Below, piece by piece: positions 1 through 11,871 of a stretch of DNA of 40,808 nt (the first letter of the stretch is position 1; every line of letters begins with the position of its first letter). The notes below the pieces were generated by a model. That model was not told the origin of the DNA, searched no databases, and saw nothing but the letters and a program-made list of their open reading frames with translations. The translations under genes and the position numbers were made by a program. The DNA is from Emmonsiellopsis sp. PD_33 (Eukaryota > Ascomycota > Eurotiomycetes > Onygenales > Ajellomycetaceae): contig JANTQF010000321.1 in NCBI GenBank assembly GCA_032988165.1, positions 1-40,808 on the forward strand, read 5' to 3'.

Positions 1-32
1 ACAGTTCAATCCAAATTACAGACACCATTGTC

Positions 33-1410
33 TCAAAACTCTAGTAAGCCTGTGAGTGGGCTGAATCCTCCATGGCTAGTGCCCAGTAGAATTAATAGAA
101 TCATATGAATGCCCACTGAAATCCCACCAATCACCGCCCTCTTAACCCCTCCCCTCCTCGGACTCCACACCCCCGCCACATCCTCACCCGTATCAACCGC
201 CGCCGCCACACCTCCCCCTCCTACCTCTTCACCCTCCCCAACCCCCGCACCAGTCATAGCAAACCCAATCGTCGCCGCATTCTCCTTATTCGGGATCCCC
301 GGGCTCGTCAGGCGCGAGGGGGGGTCGATGGTTCGGATGGAGAGGAGTTTCAGCGTACTTCCCTCGCCGTCTTTGTTATTGTTGTTGTTAGTGCGATTAG
401 AGTTGAAGTTCGTCGTGCGTCCGACGGTGACGGCCAGGACGGCCTCGGCGACGGCGATCTCCTCGCGGCTCGGGTCGAAGATGATGTTGTCGCCGACGGC
501 GATTACGAGGAGGGTGACGGGGGGTCGGAAGGGGTGGGTTGTTATTTGCGTTGGTGGTTTGGAGGTATGTGTTGTTGATGATGATGTGGTGTGTGTGGTG
601 TGTGAGTGTGTGCGGCGCGGGTAGAGGTATTCGGCGGCGGCCCAGTCGTCGTCGAACATGGGGTCTTCCTCGTCTTTGGATTTCAGTTTGGGGAGTTTTG
701 TGGAGAGGAGGGCTAGGTGGGTTGTTAGGGAGAGGAGGGGGAGCGGGTAGGAGAGCGGTGGGGAGAGGAGGAGGATCTATTCATATCACATATGTACTTG
801 TTAGTTTCGCATGCGAGAGAGAAAAAAAGCTAGATATCAGAAAGAAAAAGGGATTAGAAGCAAAACTCACATCAATATAAATCCTCCAATGCCATCCCTG
901 ATTAATAACCAACCGCTCCTTCAAGCCCCCTTCCCCTTCCTCACCACCAGACCCAACCAACCCCTCCCTCATCATCTCCGCCAAAAACACCGGCAACGGA
1001 TCATCATCCCGCAACCCGGGAATCTCAATACTCATCTCAACCCACTCCCCGCGCCCACCACCTCCCCTCCTCCCCCCGCTCTTCCCCTCTCTTCCCTCCT
1101 CCCCCTGATCCTGATCCTCCAACCCTCCTCCAACCTCCCCCCCAATCCCCATCCCCAACCCCATCCCCAACCCGGTCCTCTCTACCTCCCCCTTCACCCC
1201 CACAATCGCCTGCGTCCCATCCGCAAACCCAATCCGCGCACTCCCATTGGCACCAGGCAACAGGCCCGTTTCGGCACTTAGCGGGCGGAACTGCGTGGCG
1301 GAGCGGCCGTCGGTGCGGATTGGGAGGCGGGCGTGGGAGAGGGAGGTGTGGAGGTAGGAGAGCTCGGCGGGGGAGAGGGAGGGGAGGGTGGTGGTTGTGG
1401 CGGTGGACAT
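33..1410 (-). CDS. rrp42: Exosome core subunit Rrp42 (RNase PH-like)
   Basis: A non-catalytic RNase PH-fold subunit of the RNA exosome ring, acting in 3' processing and decay of RNA in nucleus and cytoplasm. Exon 1 is 871-1410 (180 codons) and exon 2 is 33-776. The intron 777-870 has donor GTGAGT and acceptor ATAG and keeps frame. The start at 1410 gives LSPAELSYLHTSL, then IRTDGRSATQFRP and LPGANGSARIG, which match the N-terminus of yeast Rrp42 (AEKSYLYDSL, RPDGRLPHQFRP). The second exon continues with LLSPPLSYPL and PVTLLVIAVGDNIIFDP, the family's C-terminal half. Gly/Glu-rich insertions near residues 70-125 and a Thr/Asn-rich insertion make it longer (about 427 aa) than yeast Rrp42 (about 265). 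The last 25 residues are doubtful: a 52-bp intron beginning at a GTGGGA donor near 114 is possible. Its promoter lies in 1411-1660. Confidence 0.88.
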
Positions 1411-3055
1411 TTTTGACAATGTTGTGTTTGTTTGTTGGTTGGTGTGAGATGGAGCTCGTTGGCTGGTATGTATATATGTATGTATGTGTGTAGGCGCTTG
1501 CGGCGGGTGGGCTGAATTGGCGATGCGATTGAGAGTAGTAGTAAGAATGCCCCCTCCGATTCAAGTGAATTCAGTTCAACTTCAATAAAGCCTCTACAGC
1601 TCAAGAGACCATCGGACACGGGAGATGCATGGTTAATTGTAAATAACGAAACGTAAAAAAATGGGGTGGAAATGGTGTGAGTTGTTCTATCACCGTCTGA
1701 AGCAGACGGAGAGCTTTCGATATAATAAACTTTATTTGCGGAGGTTTGCTTGGGGTTGGGTCGGGGTATTGTTGTTCCGGCCGGATCTATGTGGGCATAA
1801 AGGGGGTCTCCTCTTTTTGATAGCATTATGTCCAATCTACGATACTTCAGTTGTATTACACATTGGTCAGTACCTATCCGTAATGGGAGGATTATCACTC
1901 CTATCTACCAAAGGAAAGCATCGCAGCGAGGAAAATACATCTAAATACTAAGCATGGTATAATTCTATAGATTGGAAGGTACCCTGGTAGGCATGTAGCA
2001 GTATAATGTACAGAGTAGAGTATAACAGCAGGGGACAAAAACAAAGGAAAAGGCAGAGGGAAAAAGTAGAGAATGAGAAAACTACCCGTCATCTCATCAC
2101 ACCGCCCAGCAAACTCGTACACCGCACGAGAACATCACACTTCCTCATTCTCCATCCTTGGCCCGTTGCTGGACGGCGAGTGTAAGTCTGGTCTGTAATA
2201 ATTTCAAACGGCAGAAAAGAATGGGGTGGTCCATAAATGAGAGAGATGACTCTGACCAGGGCGCATGTTGCAGGTATGCGGAAAGATAGATGATGGCAGG
2301 GTTTAGTGAGACATGGATTATAAGGGTAGATAGCGTTTAAGATGCGCAGATGACAATAAAGGGATGTAGATGCATAAAATAAATGGCAACTGATAAATGA
2401 ATGTACAATGAAGCGAAGCAAAGAAATGACAGACACAAAACAGATAGGAAAGAGGCTGGCTGGTCGAGAGCCGTACTGTATGAATCACCCTCATGGTCGT
2501 CGGAGTGAAACGAGGCAACTATCAAACAAACAAGTTGCGCCCGATCAGAGAACCAAAGGAAAGACAGAGAGCACAAAACATAGGAGACACGCGTCTTGCG
2601 CGGTCAGGTGTATATATATATGAAAACAAAATTTGGTATCAAAGCCACGCGACTTTTGCAGCAGAACGAAAAGAAAAGTATATGAGGGTATTAAAAGTGA
2701 TATAGGCAGAAAAAGCTTTCAAACGAGTTGCATGGCCAAGGGTAAAAAAGTCTAAAAGTGGCCGGGGGTATGAAGTGTGAAAAAATAATATAAGATGAGA
2801 TACCAGCAAACAAATGGCCGTTCCGCAGATAAATGTCAGTAAAGAGTAAAATCCCAGTAAGAAAAGAAAATCCGGTCCGCCTAACTGATTGGGGAGCGAA
2901 AAAAAGATACCGCAGATTTGACCAATATTCAAGAAAGGAAAAGTGGCTGACACCATTCGAAAGAGTTGAAATCATTGTACAGATGAGACCAGATAGGACA
3001 TTTGTCGAGGAAAAGAAATATATAAGGATGCATGTGGGCTCAATCGGTGGAGTGA
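1411..3055. other. Intergenic: rrp42 promoter and ime2 3' region
   Basis: Lies between the rrp42 start (1410) and the ime2 stop (3056), both genes reading leftward. A TATG-rich stretch (TATGTATATATGTATGTATG) at about 1467-1488 sits 60-80 bases upstream of rrp42 and may be part of its promoter. The rest is moderately AT-rich with no open frame of convincing composition and no recognisable RNA gene. Confidence 0.6.
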
Positions 3056-5582
3056 CTACCGAAAGGTGGTCGAGGAGGCGAAGATGCTATCAGCAGTCGA
3101 CTCAGCCCACTGGTTCTCATCGTATGGTGGGGTTGGCCACTGACGACTCGAATCGTGCTTGTCAGCATGAGGTTTGTTCATCCTCAACGGCTTTGACGGA
3201 GTCATGGTATCTGGAGTGAACGATACCCCATCGCACTTTGCAGAGGGGGATGGAGTTGGGTATGGGTTGGACACCGGGCTGCTTGCATCGATCCGACGAA
3301 TCGATTGGTATGCATGATCTTTCTGGAAGATAGCTTCCCGTGTCACATCGTCCAAGGTGACCGATCGCTGTCCAAGGTGTCGCGCAGCCTTGGTAGTCGA
3401 ATGGAGCACTTCGTCAAGAAGTTCATCCTCTTCCTCAGGTGTCTCATATCGGTTAACGGGGTGAGTTGAGAGCTGAAGCGCCCGTCGAGTGCGGCTGGAG
3501 ATGGGTCCTGCCCCAGTGGTAGAAGAACCATAGGTCTCTGTTGACCTAATTACCTGTCCCTGTGGCATCGACTGTCTGTTGGATGGAGTGTGCATGCCAG
3601 GCGAGGCAATCTGGTTAGGCAGACTGGGCGAGTCAAGGCTATATCGAACGCTCTGTAACGCCTTGTCCAACTCAGAGAAATCTGCGTTTTGTTTCTGCTC
3701 CGTGATGTTGACCGAATCAAGTGCCATCGAGGAGCGGTTGGACCACGGGGCACAGCCGGCATTAGCCTCTACATCGTCATTGGCAGCGGCGGCCTGGTTG
3801 CGACCAGAAAGTCTGCGAGCGCGCTTTCGAAGGTGAGAGAAGAAACTCTCCTTTGTTGCGCTCGCGGGGGTCGTGACGTTCGCGCTGCCGTTCAGCGCTC
3901 TCTCAGCCTCTTGCCGGTGGATGTCAGCATAGTGATTGCCGTTGGAGTTGACAGAAAGTTGACGACCAATCTTCGGCTTGGTTGACTTGCCGTTGGCGGC
4001 ATGGTTTGCAGTAGCTCCATCGTTGGCGTGGGTGACCCTGGAGTTAGCCTGCGCAGTGACTGCATTAGATAACGGAGACACAGGCCGAATGGATGGAAGG
4101 ATGGGCATGGGTGCGCCATTCGTCCACGTTGCACGTTTGGAAGACGCCTTGGATTTGGTATGCACGTCCGGAGTAGTGTTATAGGACACAACGGGAGGCC
4201 GACGCCCCTCATCTTGCTCAAGCACGGGTGCGGGACTCTCTCGCCCACCAATAAGCGACCTTCGGAACCATGATGATTTAGCTGAAAGTCCGGGGGAATC
4301 GTTTGGATCCCGTGATCCTGTCTTGAAGCTTTTATCGGACTGTTTCCGGCCAAGCAGACGAGACGATTTCGGGCGAAGTGGATCGACCGCGTCCACGAAG
4401 TACTCGTGGTTCAGAGCTTGCGTGGAGGTTGGTCGGGCCTTGGGATCCCACATCAGGCACCAAGTGACGAAATTACTCAGAGCGACTGGCCAGTGCGGAG
4501 GTTGGAGAATGCTCTCCATGGAGTGAGGGGCCATCTATCACGCCATTAGCACAGCTGCACCCCCAAAAACATACATGACATTTGCTTTTTGATAAGGTTA
4601 TGCATTACCTTGGGAAATGAGAAACCCAATTTCTGGGCTAATCTGGCACCTTCCCGCCACTCTCCACCACCGACTTTGTTTCCTGATTTGCTGTACCAAT
4701 TGCCAGGGCTTCCCATGATCTCGCAAACACGCCATACCTGGTCGACTTCGTTCCGGCCTGGGAACAGAGGTTTCAATGTAGCAATTTCCACCGCCATCGC
4801 TCCCACAGCCCACATGTCAACTGGGGCAGAATATTCACCAGCCCGCAACAGGACTTCTGGCGCACGGTACCACCGCGTTGACACATAAGTGGTATATGGA
4901 ACGGTCGAGTGGGTTTCCCTGGCGAGTCCGAAATCCGCGATTTTCACGCTGTAAGTCGATGGTGTTGATGGCGGGGTGAACCGGCTGAAAGCGGAGGAGT
5001 CACCGGAACCAGCACCGGAAACCAGAATGTTCTCGGGCTTGATATCCCGATGGAAGAAGTTGTGGGCGTGGATATGGTCCAGTCCAGAGAGAATCTGGAA
5101 CAGAATGCTCTTCACGGCCCGTGAATCCAGACACTTCTGATCGCGAGCCTTCATCAACTGGTAAAGATTGCCATCCATATACTCCATGCAGATGTGCAAT
5201 TTCTTGCTCATCGGGTCGAGGAAGATATCGAGAGCGGGAACAAGATGGGGGTGATTGGGGAGAGTTCGTAGGAAGATGACTTCCCGCAGCTCCAGACACG
5301 ACGAAAATGATTCAAAAGTCTTCTTCATCGTTTTGATCGCGATCTAACTCAGAATCAAACGTCAGCAATTGTTTCGCCATAAACAGAGGATGTGAATGTA
5401 TTCCTTACCATGGTCCCCCGTCGAGCGACATGCGCGCCGGCAGTACGGGTTCTCGCGAGCACGACGCTTCCAAAGCTCCCATCACCAACCTCCTTCATCA
5501 CCTCAAACTTCTCTTCGAGCGTGGCGGCGGCCATATTATTATTGTTGTTGTTTCGATACGATTGCTCATAGGCGACTGTCAT
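3056..5582 (-). CDS. ime2: Ime2/ImeB-type serine/threonine protein kinase
   Basis: A kinase of the RCK (MAK/ICK/Ime2) family, a relative of CDKs and MAPKs that controls meiotic or light-dependent sexual development in fungi. Exons are 5409-5582, 4609-5343 and 3056-4534, all joined in phase 0, giving 795 aa. Donors are GTAAGG and GTAATG; acceptors are TTAG and ATAG. The glycine loop GDGSFG is at residues 33-38, IAIK with the ATP lysine at 59-62, HRDIKPEN at 156-163 with catalytic D158, DFG at 195-197, and the activation motif T209-T210-Y211 before STRWYRAPE. Residues 41-58 form an insertion before the lysine strand, as in Aspergillus ImeB. Exon 3 starts at APHSMESILQPP and carries the end of the kinase domain plus about 440 low-complexity residues with SP/TP sites. 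An in-frame ATG at 5675 exists, but the conserved part begins downstream of 5582. Confidence 0.93.
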
Positions 5583-8352
5583 GTTGGAAGTATGTGGTTT
5601 TCTGCCTGCAGATAGATATATTATAGATAGTAGGGTTGGAATGGCACCTGCACTGCACCAACACACACAATACATTCACGTCAGCAATCAGCAACCAACA
5701 TTCACCATAAAGCAGCTCAATGGAGGAAGATTGGTGGGATAAGGTGTCAAGAGAAGAGTGGACGATTATGTACCTCAATGGCAGACTCCCAGAACCGGAG
5801 ACAAGCACACACTGCCCCTTTAAAGGCGGGATATGTGCGGTGCGCAAGGGTGTGTGTGATTAAAGATATATTAATAATGTAAACAACGAGATGTGACCAT
5901 TGCTTTGGGGCGATTGCAATGCAGCAAGAATCCCACGGGGGCTCCCTGGCACGACTTCAATGCAGCGCGAGAACGAGTGACGGGGTAGCTGGCGAGGAGG
6001 GCTGGCAGTGGATGTGGATGTGGCTGGGCGAGAGGGAGGGCGAGGGCATGTTCCAATAGAAGAGACACGAGGAGGAGGAGTGGGATGTATGCAGGAGGAG
6101 GGGAAGTATGGAGGAGGAGGAGGGAGGAGAAGCGTGGGAGGATAGGTCGAGAGGAGGAGGGAGGAGAGGAGAGGTGAGGTGAGGTGAGGTGGGAGGTGGT
6201 GAGAGCAGGGCGTGGAGGTTGGAGGAGAGCCACAGCCGCCGTGGTGGAGCGCGGGCGGGAGTGCGTGGCGATGGGGGCCGCACACGCTGGCTGCTCGGGC
6301 CACGGCCACCTAATGAAAGGAGGCTCCCCTGGCCAGCAGGCGGTGGGAAACGTGACAGCTCCAGACAGGCTTCGGTCCGCCGGTGGGGCCTGCGCCGTAC
6401 CGTATGTAATTAATCGCCCTCCCGTAACCTTGCTGCGCTTGGATCCTGCCCCAGAGTCTGGACATACATACAGACAGTCAGCACACTCTACGGAGCATGT
6501 GCATTGTGCAGTACATATGCCTGCTGCGCCAGTCTGCCAGACATCTGTTTGCCCGCATGGATGTCTGGGGAGACTGGGGCTGACGCTTTCTTGCCAGTGA
6601 AGTGCCAATAATAGCCACACTCCGCAGCACACCACACAATCCCAAAAGGGGCTGGATACATAAATACGAAAATCCTCACGCTCGTAGCCAGTATTTACCG
6701 TACCACAATACACACCCACCCAATAATCTCCCACAAGTCCCCATGCGAGGAATATATTACCCACCAGGAGGATGAAAAAAAAAACACTTTTTATGGAGCC
6801 GTTATGGGGGTTGATCAAGCGACGGCGCCCGCCTGTTTCCAATTCGTTAACCCAATGTATCAAATGGAGGCCCCTCCGCCCTGTACTGTGTATTGTTTTG
6901 TGTATTGTACGAACAGGAGTGCATGGAAGGAGAAGAAAATGCCCCTGTCAGCGCTGCCGGGAGCGAGAAAATAAACTTTGCTGTCAGTGATGGGTGTAAT
7001 CACTTAATAAGATACTTCACCCACAGCATAAACCTGCCCATTGTTCTGACTTACTTTCCCTTTGACCCTGATGAGATTACATACGGCCACGCCGGCCCAT
7101 GGTACACTTTCCCCGCGCCCGAGACCTTATCTGCACCTCCCCCAGGCACAGGCACGCGCGGGAGGGGGGGGGAGCAAAAGTAAAAGCATGATGATGCCTG
7201 AATCAGTGCATGCTGTGCAAATTTTTCAGGCACGTTTGCATTGGCTTATTTTAGCTTTATTTTTTTAATTTGCTGTTCAGTGATTTGCGATTCCGACGGG
7301 TGTATTTTAACTGTAATTTCACTGTAATCTTCGATTAGTATGTGCCTGTATCCGTAACATTGTATGGACACATCTGTACTGTACCGTATGCTGCAAGGTC
7401 CCTTGTTTCTGTCAGCTTCAAAGGGATTTATTTCTTCCTCCAGGAGGATCAAATCCATACAATTATGACATCCAAAAAAATGAATTGATTAATGGCTCGC
7501 GTCGAATCCTCAGAGCACCAAGAAATCCTGAGCTGTAAGCTTACGCATTGTAACAGGACATACCAGTGCCAACGCGTCAGATTGATCCCAGCAGTGTTTA
7601 TTTGATTCCACGCTCGCGCTCTTTTGCTAAACTCCAACAGGAAGAGAGATGCTTCACGCGTTGCCCGGATAGGCATAGTTTTGGCCATCCATCACAACGG
7701 CTCTTTTGATACCGCCAGTTGTCACATCAGGCAGAAAGACGACCGGCTCTGTATTTTCGATCAGCGTATCCGTACGGGATTTTTTTTAGCTGCTGTGGGA
7801 TTTGAGTTGTGAGCAGCACAAAAAGAAAAGAACATTGCCCTTTGTGTGGCGGAGAGACAAAAACAAATCTTGAAAGTTAACGGCAGCTGGCCAATCGGCA
7901 TCAAATAAAATTAGAAAAACCGGATTCTTTTTCAAACTTCTCCATTTTATTTTTCTTTTTCCTTGGTGTGGGACTGTGGGTTCCCGGCTCTGGGGTCAGG
8001 CGGCATTTGCCAATCGAACCCGCCGTCTCTTTTCTTTGTTGGAGCTCGCTGGGCCTTGGGAAAGATCCCTGACTGTGTACCTGCCCAATTCGTGGAGAGA
8101 CATGTGAGTTGTACATAGGATTGTTGACATCGTCCGTTGGCATCACTGCTGCCCATGGAGGCGGGGAGAAACCGGAAGTTGCAGCTGTCAAGGCCGGGGT
8201 CCTGCTCACCGCATCATTCCGGATCACACCTGGGGGCTTTTCTCGTCTGCTGTTTGTTGCTCCAGGAGTCCGTTGGCCGTCAGCCGTTTGTCGTCAGAAA
8301 AAAGAATTTGCAAAATTCTCGAAGCCAAGCAGCTCAGCAAACCCCGAATGCC
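5583..8352. other. Long gene-free region upstream of ime2
   Basis: About 2.8 kb between the ime2 start and the first transposon. I recognise no protein family on either strand. It holds pyrimidine/purine-skewed tracts (5980-6240) and a GC-rich stretch at 6230-6600. Ime2-type genes are strongly regulated by nutrients and mating signals, so a long promoter or leader is plausible; this is inference. A 330-codon minus-strand frame (5871-6863) passes through the purine tract but looks like a composition artefact. Confidence 0.55.
6030..6230. repeat. Polypurine tract with GAGGT tandem repeat
   Basis: The plus strand is almost entirely G and A for about 200 bases, built from GAGGAG-type units. It includes an uninterrupted run of four GAGGT units at 6171-6190. 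It lies 450-650 bases upstream of the ime2 start and could form H-DNA or be a nucleosome-excluding promoter tract. Confidence 0.75.
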
Positions 8353-8360
8353 CCAGTTCT
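8353..8360. repeat. Left target-site duplication of MULE
   Basis: CCAGTTCT directly before the left inverted repeat. It matches CTAGTTCT directly after the right inverted repeat, differing by one C-to-T change of the kind seen throughout the block. Confidence 0.75.
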
Positions 8361-8454
8361 GGGGATCGCTAATTACACAGGTGGATCAGCTAATCACACA
8401 GTCAAAAAAAATGACTAAATTGAAAAAAGCATAGTGTAAATATAGGATTACATA
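8361..8454. repeat. MULE left terminal inverted repeat
   Basis: Starts GGGGATCGCTAATTACACAG and matches the reverse complement of 11448-11541 over about 94 bases, ending at GGATTACATA. It contains an internal near-duplication, GCTAATTACACAG followed by GCTAATCACACAG, a likely transposase-binding unit. Confidence 0.9.
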
Positions 8455-8521
8455 TAAAATTATGTGTGTAACAATGGTTCTAAATGTGCTAACTCTGAAC
8501 CCCACTTTTGTAATTAAGAAA

Positions 8522-11201
8522 TTAATCAAACTGAGAATAATGAAAAAGATCATTATATTCTCCCTTCTCCCCCTCTCACCCCTCCTCCTCTTTTGCTACT
8601 GTATCTGCCTCTTTCACTACTATATCCAAAAAAGCCTTATCTACTGCTTGTCCCAGGACTTCTCATTGGGATTTCTGAATGCACCTTGGAGATGTCAGGG
8701 TAGCAGTACATTTTTGACTCAGAGCTGAGGAGGCTGTAGAGACAGAGGGGGTGATTCTATAAAGTAATGTAGTGCTACTGCTACTAATAAACTGACCTGT
8801 GCCTGAGGTGTACATTATATGCTAATTTTTAGGTGCTAAAGCTATCATAAACTAGCATTCAACCATTTTAATACAAGTAGGACTCTAGTGTATAGACTCT
8901 TATCTTCAACTCTGGGCCTAGATTGATCCTCTTAGGTGTAGATCTCCCTGTTATTGAATAGTAGAATTCTGAATGATTTCTAAATTAATAGGAAATTAAT
9001 CTGCTTCCACTGGCTTCATATAACATTCAGATTTATAATTATATAGCTAGTAAGAGTAGATCTTACTCAGCTCAATTAGTTCTTTAGCATCAAGATATTT
9101 ATAGATATAGTGCTTGTAGGGGAGGCTAAAAAACATCTAGTTCAGACATCTAGAAGGGTATTTAAGATTGATATTAGGTAGTTTTTTACTCTCTACCATC
9201 TAGGTATAAATTTGATTCAATATGAAGGGAGTAACTAGAGACCATATGTTCTGAAAGAGATTATTAAAGGTAAATATCAGAATATGAGATTTAGCTGCTA
9301 TCAGGCAATTTTTATACTTAGAGTGCTGATTATCTTAGAATTGATAAATCTTATAATAGATAATCTAAAGATCTTCTATTAAAGTGGTAATATATTACTT
9401 TAATACTCAGTGGGATCTCTCTACTCATAAGGAAATGTAATGTCTAAAATGGGAGAGTTAATTGATATAGCATTATATAATTTTTTACTCATGGGAAAGC
9501 CAGATCTATTAATAGTAATTCATTAGGTAATAAGAGAATTCTTATTTAAATTCAGTCTATCTCCTATGATATTATTCCTCTATAGTTAATTTAATCACTC
9601 TATACTATATTTTTATAAAGTTATTAAATTTTTCATTCTGATTCTTTTTAATACTCTTCTATGCTATATTACTGAGATTACCCTATATAGATCTTTAAAA
9701 ATACTTTTTTATATGCTTAATAATGTTATGATCAACATGCCAGCTGCAGAGAATTCAATGAGAATTATAAAAGACATAATTTAAAATATTTATAAGGGTG
9801 AGTTCACAATTCATGATAAAAATAAGAGGGTAAGGAATATGGTGATGATTAAAGACAGTGATGATTTAGATGATAGCCTAGCTGTATATAGATAGATCAG
9901 TATTTATTTATATCTAGCTAAATTAGGATGGTTGCCAGAGGAATTAGTGAAGACCTAGCCTAATCCAGTTAGAATTATAATAGTATGATTAATTGAATGT
10001 TAGTACTAACTGAATTCAGCTAGGCTGATAATAATATAAATTTATACAACTATTTTAATTATTATGATTCTACTAATTATATAGCTTATTTAACTTACTG
10101 ATAGTCTCATTCCTACTCATAGTTTATAAATATAAACCCTAGATTAACTGTTGTATGAAGCTTCATAATAAATATAATACTTAGTAATAGTAATTAATAT
10201 TAATTTATTTTATACATGCAGTTCAGAAGTAAAATATTATTATTATCATAAAGAATTTCAATTAACTTCTTATAAAAGAGGGCAAGATACATTATATGAT
10301 TCTCTTTATCCTTTTTCTACTCTATCTTAATATTAGAGTCATTTTTCTCATTAAATTCATTAATTAATATTTGGATAGACATCTATTCTTTCAATTCTCT
10401 CTGAAAAAGCTGTGACAAAATATTATAGAGATTTTAAGTTATTAAAAGAAACCAACTAAATTTTCTACTCAGTAAGGTTTAAATGGTGCAAGGGAGGACA
10501 GAAGTTTAAATATAATAATAAATTACCTTCTAAATTTCCTATAATATAGCTTTCAATCAGTGTATAGAGTGAGTATAACTATCCTCTGAAAGTTCATAAT
10601 TATAAGAGGGGTTCTATACAGTCAAAATCCACTCATCCTCATCCTTTTTCTCTAAAATATAAAACAGACAATTAGTTTTTATCATTGAGGTATAGTTCTG
10701 CTGGTTCTTCTTCTTTATTTTTGAGAGTCTATATAGACTAGAATAGTTGCATGTAAAGACATACTGATTACAGGCAGAATGAGTATTAAAATTAACTATT
10801 ATATATCTAAATACTCAGTATTTGAGATTCAGAAGATTAATAAGGGCTTTATTAGTAATTTCACTAGAGAAATTAGTAAGTATGAAAATTTACTTATTAA
10901 TTTCACTGTGTGACTTCAGTGGCTTCAGCACAGATGTGGAAGCATTCAATCAATTAATCTTCTTTATTTTATTATTATTATAATCTACTCTTATATTCTT
11001 ATTATTCTTAAGCACTTCAACTTCTTCATACTTGCCATCCTGAAGGAAGCATTTATTGTTAACCTGTGAAGCAAGCCTTTTATTATTGTCTAGAACATAA
11101 TGAGTTATTTTTTGGGTGTTAAATAGACCTTCTTCATTAATATAATGGTCTAAATTGAACTGGGAGGCCTGCACTATGGTGAGCTGACTGATAGAAGACA
11201 T
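8522..11201 (-). pseudogene. MULE transposase relic
   Basis: The start at 11201 opens an 83-codon frame (MSSISQLTIVQASQF...). Further down, another frame reads from about 9742 to a stop at 8522-8524 with only RIP-type stop codons. In it WHVDHNIIKHIKKYF (9742 down) matches the MULE domain. VERSHWVLK near 9430 corresponds to the SR-x-E-x-x-H block. A degraded SWIM-type finger ends LPYKHYIYKYL near 9100-9125, with a Cys position changed to Tyr. The C-terminal tail is acidic (AVDKAFLDIVVKEADTVAKEEE). The N-terminal frame and the core differ by one base, so an intron or an indel lies between them. About 890 codons fits a full-length fungal MULE transposase. Confidence 0.82.
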
Positions 11202-11447
11202 AGTGATTTAATATATAATTATAGGAAAATAATGAGGTTGGAGATGAAAGAGAAATAACTATTAGAGCTGAATAAGGAATATTCTATTTATCTTCAATGA
11301 GTGGGTAAGGTTGGGCTGGAAGGGGGGGGGGGTTGAGCTGTGACATTCAGCTCACATAGGGGGAGGGAGGTAGTAGTTGGAAGGGGTAAATATAACTGTA
11401 GAGTGAGGTTGAGGCATTGAGCATCAATAGGGATGCCACTAAATTAC

Positions 11448-11541
11448 TATGTAATCCTATGTTTATACTATGCTTTTTTCAATTTAGTTGTTTTTTTTGA
11501 CCATATGATTAGCTGATCCACCTGTATAATTAGTGATCTCT
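11448..11541. repeat. MULE right terminal inverted repeat
   Basis: The reverse complement starts AGAGATCACTAATTATACAG and runs parallel to the left end through GGATTACATA. It is the more heavily mutated end: the left-end CG at 8367 reads CA here. Confidence 0.9.
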
Positions 11542-11549
11542 CTAGTTCT
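11542..11549. repeat. Right target-site duplication of MULE
   Basis: CTAGTTCT, the partner of CCAGTTCT at 8353-8360. Only 22 bases of former host DNA separate it from the target duplication of the next element. Confidence 0.75.
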
Positions 11550-11571
11550 CTTTTCTGAATGTCTCAATGGT

Positions 11572-11579
11572 GTTCTGAG
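11572..11579. repeat. Left target-site duplication of giant hAT
   Basis: GTTCTGAG directly before TAGAGTGCAG. Its partner GTCCTGAG follows the other end at 25029-25036, with one C/T transition between them. Eight bases is the hAT superfamily's duplication length. Confidence 0.8.
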
Positions 11580-11594
11580 TAGAGTGCAGATAAG
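11580..11594. repeat. hAT left terminal inverted repeat
   Basis: TAGAGTGCAGATAAG, inverted at 25014-25028 with one C/T difference. Beyond 15 bases the ends diverge into subterminal repeats. Confidence 0.85.
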
Positions 11595-11800
11595 TCCAAG
11601 TTGAGTTGATTATATATACTTTTAAGTTGAGTTACTTATAAATCTATAATCTTTCAAGTTAAGTCTGAGCTAAATATATATTAAACTCAACTCAATCTAA
11701 GTTATCAATGAGAACTCTCAAGCTAAATATTTATTAAATAACATTCAGAATCAATTCAAATAATTTCAAGTTAACTTGAGTTAGTACATAAGAATTATTT
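11595..11800. repeat. hAT left subterminal repeats
   Basis: At least six variants of AAGTTGAGTT or its reverse AACTCAACTC lie here, for example CCAAGTTGAGTTGA, TTAAGTTGAGTTAC, TTCAAGTTAAGTC, CTCAACTCAATC and CAAGTTAACTTGAGTT. Clustered short repeats next to the ends are known transposase-binding sites in hAT elements; binding here is inferred. Confidence 0.65.
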
Positions 11801-11871
11801 TCATTATATTTTAACTAGCAATCATTCTATCAAATATTCATATTAAAATTTAAAAATCCTAACATTAATAA

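Larger units (their letters stand above)
8361..11541. mobile_element. Mutator-like (MULE) DNA transposon, RIP-mutated
   Basis: A 3,181-bp element bounded by 94-bp terminal inverted repeats and an 8-bp (possibly 9-bp) target duplication. It contains one minus-strand transposase relic with MULE-type residues. Long inverted repeats with an 8-11-bp duplication are typical of MULEs such as fungal Hop. Almost every mismatch between its two ends is a C/T or G/A transition. The element lacks CpG except one at 8367 in the left end. It is surely inactive: many in-frame TAA, TAG and TGA codons interrupt the transposase. Confidence 0.85.

Noticed and set aside
781..1281. 156-codon plus-strand frame opposite rrp42
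   Set aside because: Pro/Leu/His-rich mirror of the Gly/Glu-rich insertion in Rrp42; not a gene.
5871..6863. 330-codon minus-strand frame upstream of ime2
   Set aside because: Runs through a polypurine/polypyrimidine tract that suppresses stops; half is Pro/Ser/His-rich low complexity and other frames over the same bases are open too. No domain recognised.
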